A stretch of 64,000 nt of DNA from Pseudomonadota bacterium (GTDB lineage Bacteria; Pseudomonadota; Gammaproteobacteria; Acidiferrobacterales; Acidiferrobacteraceae), in assembly GCA_021784755.1 (NCBI GenBank), contig JAJYHM010000049.1, positions 23,685 to 87,684 of the forward strand, written 5' to 3'. The translations under genes were made by a program, and so were the position numbers. A model generated the notes under the pieces. That model was not told the origin of the DNA. It did no database searches and saw nothing but the letters and a program-made list of their open reading frames with translations. This document shows, piece after piece, positions 57,119 to 64,000 of the stretch; the first letter of the stretch is position 1, and every line of letters begins with the position of its first letter.

Positions 57119-58042
57119 ATGACTATAAAAATATCAACGTGGCACCGAAAACTCTGGGCGGGGTTATGCCTAGGCGCTCTGTCGGGGGCCGCGTTCGCGG
57201 CGTTGCCCGCGCCCCTGGTGAGCCCCCATTGGCTCCAAGGGCATTTGGGTGACAAAAATCTCGTCGTTCTCGACCTGCGCGCACCTAAGGATTATGCGGC
57301 CGGCCACATACCGGGGGCCATCTCCGCGCCGTACGTCCACTGGCGCATGATGGTTCGCAACGTGAATCGCATGCTTCCGCCGATTGGGGTCATTCAGGCC
57401 TACCTCCGCTCGGTTGGCGTCAGTAATCACTCCGAGGTCGTCATTTACAACGATATCGACACTCCCATGGGGCTCGGACTGGGGGCCGAGACGCGCGCCT
57501 TCTGGACCCTCAAGGTGCTTGGCCACAAGGATGAGGCACTCCTCAATGGCGGTTTCGGGGCTTGGCAGCAAGCCCACGGCCCCCTGACGACGACGCCACG
57601 GCATGGTCATGGAAATTTTGTCGCCCATTACCAGCCGCAGCTTTATGCGACCTTGCAACAGGTCCGCGCCGATCTGCACCACCATGTCGTATTGGTCGAC
57701 AATCGCCCGATGCATCAGATCGTGGGCCTCACCAAGGCCCCTTTCGTGTCGCGCTATGGGCACATACCAGGCGCCGTGCCCTACCCCGTGAGCTGGATCG
57801 TGGGCCCCACAGGCAACCTCCTTCCGAAGGCGCAGCTCGCGGCCTTGGCGCGTCTTGCAGGTCTGCCGCAAAACCGCGAGGCGCCAGTCGTGACCTACTG
57901 CAATACCGGGCATTGGGCGAGCATCGGATGGTTCGTGGCGACCCAAGAACTCGGTTACAAGAATGTGCGTCTCTACGACGGATCGATGACCCAGTGGGCC
58001 TACCATCGCCGCGATCCGGTCTCTGTCGGGTTCGTGAATTAG
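57119..58042 (+). CDS. Periplasmic two-domain rhodanese (thiosulfate sulfurtransferase type)
   Basis: The protein has 307 residues. A signal peptide ends G-A-A-F-A. Two rhodanese domains follow: an inactive first (V-V-L-D-L-R-A-P-K-D-Y-A-A-G-H-I-P-G-A) and a second with the catalytic Cys in V-V-T-Y-C-N-T-G-H-W-A-S. The active loop C-N-T-G-H-W is a known rhodanese variant. The family moves sulfane sulfur from thiosulfate or polysulfide to a thiol or cyanide. A sigma54-type promoter with twin activator sites precedes it, and a sigma54 activator gene lies 5 kb downstream. Confidence 0.9.
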   Translation: MTIKISTWHRKLWAGLCLGALSGAAFAALPAPLVSPHWLQGHLGDKNLVVLDLRAPKDYAAGHIPGAISAPYVHWRMMVRNVNRMLPPIGVIQAYLRSVGVSNHSEVVIYNDIDTPMGLGLGAETRAFWTLKVLGHKDEALLNGGFGAWQQAHGPLTTTPRHGHGNFVAHYQPQLYATLQQVRADLHHHVVLVDNRPMHQIVGLTKAPFVSRYGHIPGAVPYPVSWIVGPTGNLLPKAQLAALARLAGLPQNREAPVVTYCNTGHWASIGWFVATQELGYKNVRLYDGSMTQWAYHRRDPVSVGFVN

Positions 58043-58493
58043 GGCGGCCGGCGATGTGTGCTTGCGCGTTTTTTCGCAAGGAGGGGTCCCCGCGTGCGCG
58101 TGGCAAGGGCAAGGAGCGGATCCGCCGAATGGGTTGCCCATTATGGGGTCCCCGCGTGCGCGTGGCAAGGGCACAGCGGTACGCACCGGTCATGAGGGCG
58201 TACCGCGGCATCTCGTGCGGCGATCAAGCGCCGCGGGTTTAAGAGGACACCAGGCGTGCCCTGTAGTGCCCCAAAGCGGGGCAATATTTGACAAATGACA
58301 TAGCTAAAGGCCCAAGGCTGCCCTAAGAGCATGCGAGGGGGCCATTCAAGCCGGAGTTTCGCCGTTCCAAGAGGGTAGAAAACGGCGTGGCGGCTTGGGC
58401 CACAGGGCCGCAACACCGTGGCGCGTCTTGATCGCGCGATTTTGTGCGGGGCGATACAGACAAAGGTCGACGCTTAAAGAAGGGGGAGGGGAA
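58043..58493. other. Intergenic region containing the duplicated repeat
   Basis: Apart from the 29-bp duplication this 450-bp gap holds a perfect GCCCC-AAAGC-GGGGC hairpin at 58268-58282, without a T run, and no supported gene or clear promoter. Confidence 0.4.
58083..58173. repeat. Duplicated 29-bp CRISPR-like repeat with one 33-bp spacer
   Basis: Exact 29-bp copies lie at 58083-58111 and 58145-58173, with a 33-bp unique spacer (58112-58144). Each repeat contains the near-palindrome CCCCGCG-TG-CGCGTGG, as in type I-E repeats, and translation gives the S-P-R-A-R-G-like string familiar from I-E arrays. No further copy is found one period on either side and no cas genes are in the window. It could be a minimal or decayed array, or an unrelated duplication. 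Confidence 0.5.
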
Positions 58494-58733
58494 ATGCCTA
58501 TCCAAACTAGGCGCATTTTGAGGACCACGGCCATGGCGGTGGTTCTGCTTGCTCTTGCCGTCTGCCATCACAAGTCCGCCAATCAGGGCGCCGCAGCCAG
58601 TTCTACAGGGGCGGCGGCTGCACCCGCTGCGGCGAGCGTCGGTGGGACGCATTCGAGCGGGACCGTGGGGGGCGGGACGAAACAACCGGCCGGAGGGAAG
58701 CAGGGCGCTATGGCCAACGCCTGCGGGGCGTAG
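58494..58733 (+). CDS. Small secreted Ala/Gly-rich protein, C-terminal NACGA
   Basis: The protein has 79 residues from ATG 58494 behind GGGGGAGGGG. An N-terminal arginine-rich stretch and hydrophobic segment (T-A-M-A-V-V-L-L-A-L-A-V-C) form a signal or anchor; the Cys there is not in a good lipobox. The rest is Ala/Gly/Ser/Thr-rich and ends M-A-N-A-C-G-A, nearly the same tag as the Met-rich protein at 56.3 kb. The function is unknown. It is 84 bp upstream of the porin gene. Confidence 0.6.
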   Translation: MPIQTRRILRTTAMAVVLLALAVCHHKSANQGAAASSTGAAAAPAAASVGGTHSSGTVGGGTKQPAGGKQGAMANACGA

Positions 58734-58817
58734 AAGGGTTCTTGAAAGAGCGAGGCGACACGTGGACATCCCGCGCCGTCATCTCGTCATAACCATAAAA
58801 GGAACTGGAGGAGTGTG

Positions 58818-60098
58818 ATGAAGCAGCCGAATAGAAGAAAAGTGTGCTGGGCACGGGTCCTGGGGGCGGGTGCGATGTTGGCGACGTCGGCCACGGTATT
58901 CGCAGGATTGTTGCCTTCCATGAGTGAAAAACCGATGCCGGCATGGACCATGGTCTACGGCACCGAGAAACCGCAACAGAAACCGACGATGTTGCTCTTT
59001 GGTGTGGTACAGCCCGGGTACTCCTACATCCAGTCGGGCCCGCCTGCGACGACGACCGTCACGGGCAATGGGCAGTTCAAATTCTACCGTCTGCGTCCGG
59101 GCGTGCGCGGTTCGATAGGGCCCAACATCGATTATTACTTTCTCGCCGAGTTCGGGAATAATCCGGCGAATCCCAACAACGGCGTGGTGGGCCACGCGCA
59201 TGTCTTGGATGGCAATGTGACCTTGAACTACATCCCGGGCGTTCATGTCCAGGTGGGGCAGATGCTGGTGCCATTCGGCGAGGAGGGGTTGACGGCCGCC
59301 GGCGTTTTGCCATGGGTGAATTACTCGCCCGCCACCTATAACATCGACTACAACGAGTTTGCCTCCGCTCCTGCCCCTAACGCCATTGACGCACCCGGGG
59401 CCGGCCTCTTCAACGGTGGTCGCGAGATGGGGGTGATGGCCTTCAACCAGTTCGTTCATGGGCCGATGGCGATCGACTACGCGGTGGGGTATTTCAACGG
59501 TACGGGTCTATCGCAGACCGAAAGCAGCATGGGTCATCCGGATCAGGCCTTTGTGCATGGCGGTTTCGACTTCGGCCCCTTTGGTGTTGCCGGCAGCTAT
59601 GAAGCGGGGCGGCAGGTTATCAGCGGAGCGGGCGCATATCTGCATGAAAGCTTTCATCAAAACAAGTATGCGATCGATGTGCGGTTTGGGAACTACATAA
59701 AGGACCCGCTGTGGCTGTGGTATGAGTATCAACATGCCAATAACGGGCAGCCAAGCAGCGAAGGAAATGGTACGGCGCGTGGTTGGTTCGCGGCCGCCGG
59801 CTTCCATCCCGTGAAGAAGTTCATGGGGGTGTTCCGCTACAGCGCCTATAACACTGAGAATCTCCTTTCGGTGGCGGGGAGCACGACGGGTCCTGTATTT
59901 ACGCCCAGTTTTAGCACCGCGACGACGAACGTGAGTCTCAATCAGGACAGCCTGATCGGTGTGTATCTGGCGCGCAAGGGGGTGCGCTATTACGTGGAGT
60001 TCGATCATACGACGTTTAACAACAACAGCACTATGCCCAGTGATAACGCGGTGAGCGTCATGTTGAGCGTGCCGTTTGGTGTGCGCCTGCTCCACTGA
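58818..60098 (+). CDS. OprP/OprO-like outer-membrane porin
   Basis: The protein has 426 residues from ATG 58818 behind GGAGGAG. A signal peptide ends near A-T-V-F-A-G. The mature part reads as a beta-barrel in the phosphate-selective porin family: L-R-P-G-V-R-G-S-I-G-P-N-I-D-Y-Y-F-L-A-E-F, V-Q-V-G-Q-M-L-V-P-F-G-E-E and a C-terminal barrel strand. Such porins pass anions; the substrate here could be phosphate or a sulfur oxyanion. A terminator follows. Confidence 0.75.
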   Translation: MKQPNRRKVCWARVLGAGAMLATSATVFAGLLPSMSEKPMPAWTMVYGTEKPQQKPTMLLFGVVQPGYSYIQSGPPATTTVTGNGQFKFYRLRPGVRGSIGPNIDYYFLAEFGNNPANPNNGVVGHAHVLDGNVTLNYIPGVHVQVGQMLVPFGEEGLTAAGVLPWVNYSPATYNIDYNEFASAPAPNAIDAPGAGLFNGGREMGVMAFNQFVHGPMAIDYAVGYFNGTGLSQTESSMGHPDQAFVHGGFDFGPFGVAGSYEAGRQVISGAGAYLHESFHQNKYAIDVRFGNYIKDPLWLWYEYQHANNGQPSSEGNGTARGWFAAAGFHPVKKFMGVFRYSAYNTENLLSVAGSTTGPVFTPSFSTATTNVSLNQDSLIGVYLARKGVRYYVEFDHTTFNNNSTMPSDNAVSVMLSVPFGVRLLH

Positions 60099-60135
60099 GG
60101 GGTGATGCAGAGGTTCTCCTAGAGTCGTTAGATTG

Positions 60136-60164
60136 GGGGAGGAGTGATCCTCCCCGTCTTTTTT
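60136..60164 (+). terminator. Terminator after the porin gene
   Basis: A perfect 8-bp stem GGGGAGGA-GTGA-TCCTCCCC (60136-60155) is followed by a T-rich run (60157-60164). Confidence 0.88.
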
Positions 60165-60228
60165 CTTAATCGGCCTCCAGGGTCTTGTGTCTTGGGGGTC
60201 GGGCGCGAGACTGCATGCGGGGCATGAC

Positions 60229-61122
60229 ATGAACCTGAAACGCGTGTTGGTAAGCGTTCGCAGGTATACGGGGTGCGGCAGGTTGCATCCGCTCGCGTTG
60301 TGCGTGCTTCTTTTGGGGCTGATGTGGATCCCTGCGTGGGGCGCGACCAGGGCGTCTGCGCTGCGTTTCGGCGTGTTGCCTCTACAAACCCCGGTGGTCT
60401 TGGCGCGGCTCTTCATACCCTTGTGTGCACGCTTGGCGACGGTTTTGCATCGGCCGGTTATTTTTGCGACCGCACCCGACTTTAAGCGTTTCATGGCGCG
60501 TGCCCAGGCCGGCCGCTACGATATTCTGTTTCTGAACCCCTATCTCTATCGGCAGCTCTCCGGGTACCGCGCCGTGGCGCGTATCAAGGGTCTCCCTTTC
60601 ATTGGCCTTTTGATCGCCCACAAGGGAAGCGGTATCGTGGCCTTGACGCCCCGGGTCCTCAAGGGGCGGACCATCGCGTTTCCGGATCGCCAGGCATTCG
60701 CGGCGACCCTCATGGTGAAGCGCTATCTGCAGACGCGCGGGGTGAACGTGGATACCGAGATGCACCCCATCTATTTGCGCAGCCAGGATTCCGTGATCTT
60801 GGCGGTGGCGCGCGGTCTTGTGGATTTGGGCGGGACCTGGCCTTGGTCGCTCGACCAGGAGCCGGCGAGCGTGCGCGCGCGGGTGCGCGTGTTGGCGCGG
60901 ACGCCGCCGGGACCGGAGATGCCGATCGTCGTGCGCGATAGCCTGAGCGAGAAGACGGTGAAGGCCCTGCAACGGGCGCTCACGGGTCTTACGCAGAGTG
61001 TCGCGGGGCGCAGCCTTCTACGGCGCATGCGGATTCCTGGCGGGTTTGCCATTGCCACGCCAGCTGACTATGCCGCCATCCCACGCTGGCCTATCTCCCG
61101 CAAGATGGCGCCTGTGCCATGA
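60229..61122 (+). CDS. PhnD-like periplasmic substrate-binding protein (sensor partner)
   Basis: The protein has 297 residues from ATG 60229. A signal peptide/anchor covers about residues 20-38 (L-C-V-L-L-L-G-L-M-W-I-P-A-W-G-A). The fold matches phosphate/phosphonate-type binding proteins: F-G-V-L-P-L-Q-T-P, G-R-Y-D-I-L-F-L-N-P-Y-L and I-A-F-P-D-R-Q-A-F-A-A-T. There is no ABC permease or ATPase near. Instead it overlaps the sensor kinase by 4 bases (ATGA), so it is probably a ligand-sensing accessory to the kinase. The ligand is unknown. Confidence 0.75.
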   Translation: MNLKRVLVSVRRYTGCGRLHPLALCVLLLGLMWIPAWGATRASALRFGVLPLQTPVVLARLFIPLCARLATVLHRPVIFATAPDFKRFMARAQAGRYDILFLNPYLYRQLSGYRAVARIKGLPFIGLLIAHKGSGIVALTPRVLKGRTIAFPDRQAFAATLMVKRYLQTRGVNVDTEMHPIYLRSQDSVILAVARGLVDLGGTWPWSLDQEPASVRARVRVLARTPPGPEMPIVVRDSLSEKTVKALQRALTGLTQSVAGRSLLRRMRIPGGFAIATPADYAAIPRWPISRKMAPVP

Positions 61123-62501
61123 GACCACTGCGCTATTACCAGACCTTTCGCTTCAAGGTGGTCGCCTCGATCGCGCTTGTGCACCTCGTCTTGATGTTGA
61201 CGCTCGTGATCGTTGTCGTCCAAGGTCAAGAGCGCACCATGGATGCGGTCTTGCATCGCAACGCCGAGAGTCTCGCGCGCATGGTGGCGATCGCCTCGCG
61301 CAATGCGGTTCTGACCGAGAACCTAGGGACGCTGCAGGAGATCGTCCATTACGCGGTCCACAAGTCGGGTGTGCGGCGCGTGCGTATCACGAATGCCCAG
61401 AGAGTGGTCCTGGGACGCAGTGGGCCGCGGCGGATACGCGCGCATTGGCTCACGGTTCGCCATACGATCCGGGTCGGGCGCTATTCCGTAGGCGGTGTCA
61501 CCTTGAGCTTTTCGCGGGCGGGTGTATTGCGGCAGATGGCGGCGGCCCGTAACACCGGTTTGTTGCTCACCTTGGTGGCTCTCATTCTCGGAGGCGGCGC
61601 GGGATGGTTGTTGTCGCGTCACCTCACAGGTGACCTCGAAGGCTTGATGCGCGACATCCAACAGCTGGGGAGCGGTCACGACGAGGAACGGCGGGTGCAG
61701 GTGCGGCGCCATAATGAGGTGGGGGTCTTGAGCGAGGCCTTCAATGCGATGTTGGCGCGGCTCGCGCGCGCCCACCGACAGACCGATATCGAGCGGCGCA
61801 AGCAGGCCGAGTCGGAACGACTGGCCTGTCTCGCCGAGACTGCCGCGGCCATCGTCCATGAGATCCGCAATCCCCTGGCGAGCATCGTAAGTGGCGTCGA
61901 GCTTATCGTCGACGACAAGGGGGTGTCGGAGGGCGAGCGCCGGGAGTTCGTCGCACTTGTGCGGGACGAATCGAGGCGCCTGAATGCCGTCCTCCAGAAT
62001 TTCCTGAAATGGACGCGGCCGGCAGAGACCCTGCGTGAGGAGGGGGACCTGAATGCGGTCGTGGCGCAGGTGGTGGAGATGTACGATTTGACACTCAATC
62101 GTGATCATCACCATGCGTTTCGCTTAGAGCTTTCCGAGGAGCTGGGACCCGTCTCGTTTGATGCTGATCAAATTCGGCAGGTCGTCTGGAATTTGTTGTT
62201 AAATAGCGCCGAGGCCATGGCCAGTCCTGGGACCATTACGGTCATGACTTCGGCCGAGGAGGATTGGGTCCATATTAAGGTGGCGGACACAGGGTCTGGC
62301 GTGCAGGGCAGCGTGGAGCGGCTCTTCGCACCGTTTTACACCACCAAGGCTGAGGGTACCGGACTGGGCCTTGCCTTGGTGCGCCGCATCGCCAACGCCC
62401 ATGGCGGCTGGGTCACGATCACCAACCGGTTCCCGGGCGCCCTGGTCGTGTTTGCCATAACGCGGGAGGAGAGTCATGAGCGACATACTGCTGGTGGATG
62501 A
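61119..62501 (+). CDS. Membrane sensor histidine kinase (NtrB/ZraS-like)
   Basis: The protein has 460 residues. Membrane helix 1 (about 12-32) and helix 2 (about 148-168) flank a periplasmic region, followed by HAMP, the HisKA box I-V-H-E-I-R-N-P-L-A-S-I and an ATPase domain with N-L-L-L-N-S-A-E-A-M, D-T-G-S-G-V and G-T-G-L-G-L-A. It most likely phosphorylates the sigma54 activator whose gene it overlaps by 26 bases, and is fed by the PhnD-like protein. Confidence 0.92.
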   Translation: MRPLRYYQTFRFKVVASIALVHLVLMLTLVIVVVQGQERTMDAVLHRNAESLARMVAIASRNAVLTENLGTLQEIVHYAVHKSGVRRVRITNAQRVVLGRSGPRRIRAHWLTVRHTIRVGRYSVGGVTLSFSRAGVLRQMAAARNTGLLLTLVALILGGGAGWLLSRHLTGDLEGLMRDIQQLGSGHDEERRVQVRRHNEVGVLSEAFNAMLARLARAHRQTDIERRKQAESERLACLAETAAAIVHEIRNPLASIVSGVELIVDDKGVSEGERREFVALVRDESRRLNAVLQNFLKWTRPAETLREEGDLNAVVAQVVEMYDLTLNRDHHHAFRLELSEELGPVSFDADQIRQVVWNLLLNSAEAMASPGTITVMTSAEEDWVHIKVADTGSGVQGSVERLFAPFYTTKAEGTGLGLALVRRIANAHGGWVTITNRFPGALVVFAITREESHERHTAGG

Positions 62502-63828
62502 TGAGCTCGCCCTCTTGAAGATCCTGGCGCGCACGTTGGAGCGCGCGGGTTACGGGGTATCGTGTGCAAGCTCGGTGGAGGCAGCCCTCGCCCAGGCGGC
62601 GGCCAAGAGCTTCGACATCGTGGTGACGGATCTGAAGCTTACGCACGACGACGACGGCCTGAAGGTAGCGCAAGGGGTGCGCGCCCTGCAGAGCAACATC
62701 GGTGTCTTGATCGTTACCGCCTACGCGAGCGTGCCCTCGGCGGTGGAGGCCATGCGTGTCGGGGTCGACGACTACCTTATGAAGCCGGTGGAGACCCAGG
62801 AGCTTCTGTTGCGCATAAGCTCTATCCTCGAGCGGCGGCAGTTGAAGCGCGAGGTCCAGACCTTGCGATCACGGCTGCAGGCCGACAAGAAGACCGCCAT
62901 CATCGGTGAGGAGACCGGGCTTGCGGGAGTTTTCGGTTCCCTCGACCGCGTCGCGTTGTCCGACCTTCCTGTCCTCGTGCAGGGCGAGAGCGGGACCGGC
63001 AAGGAACTCGTAGCGCGCGCCATCCATGACCGCAGCAACCGGCAGGGCCGCTCCTTTGTCGCCGTGAACTGTGCGGCCATGTCCGAGCAACTCCTGGAAA
63101 GCGAGCTTTTCGGGCATGTGCAGGGGGCCTTCACCGGTGCCGACCGCGCGCGTCGCGGCCTCTTCGAGGAGGCCAACAAGGGCAGCCTGTTCTTAGACGA
63201 GATCGGCGACATATCGCCCGGGCTCCAGGTTCGCCTTCTGCGCGTCTTGCAGGAGCAGGAGGTGCGACCGGTGGGTTCCAACGTGGGTCGCAAGGTCGAT
63301 GTGCGCATCATAGCTGCCACCCACGGGGATCTCGCCACACTCGTGCGCGAAGGGGTATTTCGTGATGATCTCTATTTCCGGCTCAACGTCCTGCTCCTTA
63401 CTGTGCCGCCCCTGCACAACCGGCGTGAGGACATCCCGGAGCTTGCCGCCTATTTTGTTGAGCGCTATTGCCAGAAGGCTGGGCGCCCGGTACCACACAT
63501 CACCGCCGAAGCGTTGCGTGTGCTTGGGCAGGCGCAGTGGCCTGGCAATGTCCGTGAGCTGCGCAACGTAGTCGAGCGCAGCCTTACCCTGGCCGCCGAT
63601 ATCGAAGTACTGGATGCCGAAGACATTCACCTGGATCAGGGGAGCAAGGACGTCGGTCCGCCACTTTTCGCGCATATGCGGGATCTGGTGAGTCTGGAGG
63701 AGTTGGAACGGCGTTATCTCGCCTACGTCCTGGAGCGGACGCAGGGTAACCAGGCCAAGGCTGCCGAGATATTGCAGGTCGGGAAGAACACCGTGTGGCG
63801 CAGGGTGCGCGACAGCAAGGGGTCTTGA
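62476..63828 (+). CDS. NtrC-family sigma54-dependent response regulator
   Basis: The protein has 450 residues. The receiver domain has D-D-E-L, phosphoacceptor Asp in V-V-T-D-L-K-L-T and Lys in L-M-K-P-V-E. The AAA+ domain carries Walker A G-E-S-G-T-G-K-E-L-V, an intact G-A-F-T-G-A sigma54-contact loop and Walker B S-L-F-L-D-E-I-G-D. The Fis-type HTH (A-K-A-A-E-I-L-Q-V-G-K-N-T-V-W-R) ends the protein. It is a strong candidate to act at the TCACCA-N3-TGGTGA sites before the rhodanese gene. Confidence 0.95.
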   Translation: MSDILLVDDELALLKILARTLERAGYGVSCASSVEAALAQAAAKSFDIVVTDLKLTHDDDGLKVAQGVRALQSNIGVLIVTAYASVPSAVEAMRVGVDDYLMKPVETQELLLRISSILERRQLKREVQTLRSRLQADKKTAIIGEETGLAGVFGSLDRVALSDLPVLVQGESGTGKELVARAIHDRSNRQGRSFVAVNCAAMSEQLLESELFGHVQGAFTGADRARRGLFEEANKGSLFLDEIGDISPGLQVRLLRVLQEQEVRPVGSNVGRKVDVRIIAATHGDLATLVREGVFRDDLYFRLNVLLLTVPPLHNRREDIPELAAYFVERYCQKAGRPVPHITAEALRVLGQAQWPGNVRELRNVVERSLTLAADIEVLDAEDIHLDQGSKDVGPPLFAHMRDLVSLEELERRYLAYVLERTQGNQAKAAEILQVGKNTVWRRVRDSKGS

Positions 63829-63877
63829 GTGGGCCGGAGGCAGGTTTTTTCACCAAAGCGCGCAAGAAGCCCCAGGC

Positions 63878-64000
63878 TCATAACAGGCCGTGGCTTATCA
63901 GGTCGGGGGTGGTTGACTCGAGTACCGGCCGCCCAAAATGGTAGCCTTGGCCCCAGTCGATGCCGAGGTCCAGGAGGGCGTGCGCGGTGTCGGCATCTTC
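63878..64000 (-). CDS. EAL-domain protein, C-terminal end (partial)
   Basis: The last 40 codons of a minus-strand gene lie here; the rest is beyond the window. The string L-G-I-D-W-G-Q-G-Y-H-F-G-R-P-V is the end of an EAL cyclic-di-GMP phosphodiesterase domain, in which G-(F/Y)-x-F-(G/S)-(R/K)-P is conserved. It converges on the response regulator gene 49 bp away. Confidence 0.8.
   Translation of the reverse strand, partial: EDADTAHALLDLGIDWGQGYHFGRPVLESTTPDLISHGLL

Noticed and set aside
57170..58186. 338-codon minus-strand open frame over the rhodanese
   Set aside because: Shadow of the rhodanese gene that also runs through the 29-bp repeats; not a protein family.
58268..58282. GCCCC-AAAGC-GGGGC hairpin as a terminator
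   Set aside because: The stem is only 5 bp and the following bases are mixed A/T, not a T run.

Overview
The window looks like chromosome of a GC-rich gammaproteobacterium that lives by oxidising sulfur and perhaps iron. The housekeeping gene order (glmM-tpiA-secG-tRNA-Leu; rimP-nusA-infB-rbfA-truB-rpsO-pnp), a 14-gene nuo operon, ubiG and dksA are gammaproteobacterial. A CbbY sugar phosphatase, an exported DsrE-like protein, a HiPIP-like protein, a two-domain periplasmic rhodanese, a pentaheme cytochrome, cytochrome c' and mercury uptake genes together suggest an acidophilic chemolithoautotroph of the Acidiferrobacter kind. The genus is an inference; nothing here proves it.

Layout. 1-2454: end of glmM, tpiA, secG, tRNA-Leu(GAG). 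2613-16851: complete NADH:quinone oxidoreductase operon nuoA-N behind its own sigma70-like promoter. 17-21.3 kb: cytochrome c' facing a cytochrome b561, a TonB-dependent receptor with a very strong terminator, and an exported HiPIP-like protein lacking one expected cysteine. 22.0-30.5 kb: initiator tRNA (minus strand) divergent from the rimP-to-pnp translation/RNA operon. 30.5-38.3 kb: methyltransferase, DsrE-like protein, acs with a coupled hydrolase, DedA, dksA, cbbY, queD. 38.3-43.7 kb: minus-strand wzm-wzt-mtaD-ubiG-HAD phosphatase, divergent from mtnA. 44.0-48.2 kb: cyoABCD quinol oxidase. 48.9-54 kb: gamma-glutamyltransferase-like protein, TSUP transporter, methyltransferase, GH15 hydrolase. 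54.1-54.9 kb: merT-merP behind a MerR-type operator. 54.9-63.8 kb: pentaheme cytochrome, Met-rich secreted peptide, rhodanese with a sigma54-type promoter and twin palindromic activator sites, a 29-bp duplicated CRISPR-like repeat, a second small secreted protein with the same C-terminal tag, an OprP-like porin, and an operon of PhnD-like binding protein, sensor kinase and sigma54 activator. The window ends in an EAL-domain gene.

How it fits together. Complex I and cytochrome bo3 form a quinone-linked respiratory chain; the HiPIP-like protein, cytochrome c', b561 and pentaheme cytochrome are candidate carriers for inorganic electron donors. The most interesting block is 56.2-63.8 kb. There a periplasmic binding protein/kinase/sigma54-activator trio lies next to a rhodanese whose promoter has the matching -24/-12 architecture, which suggests a sulfur-compound-responsive regulon.
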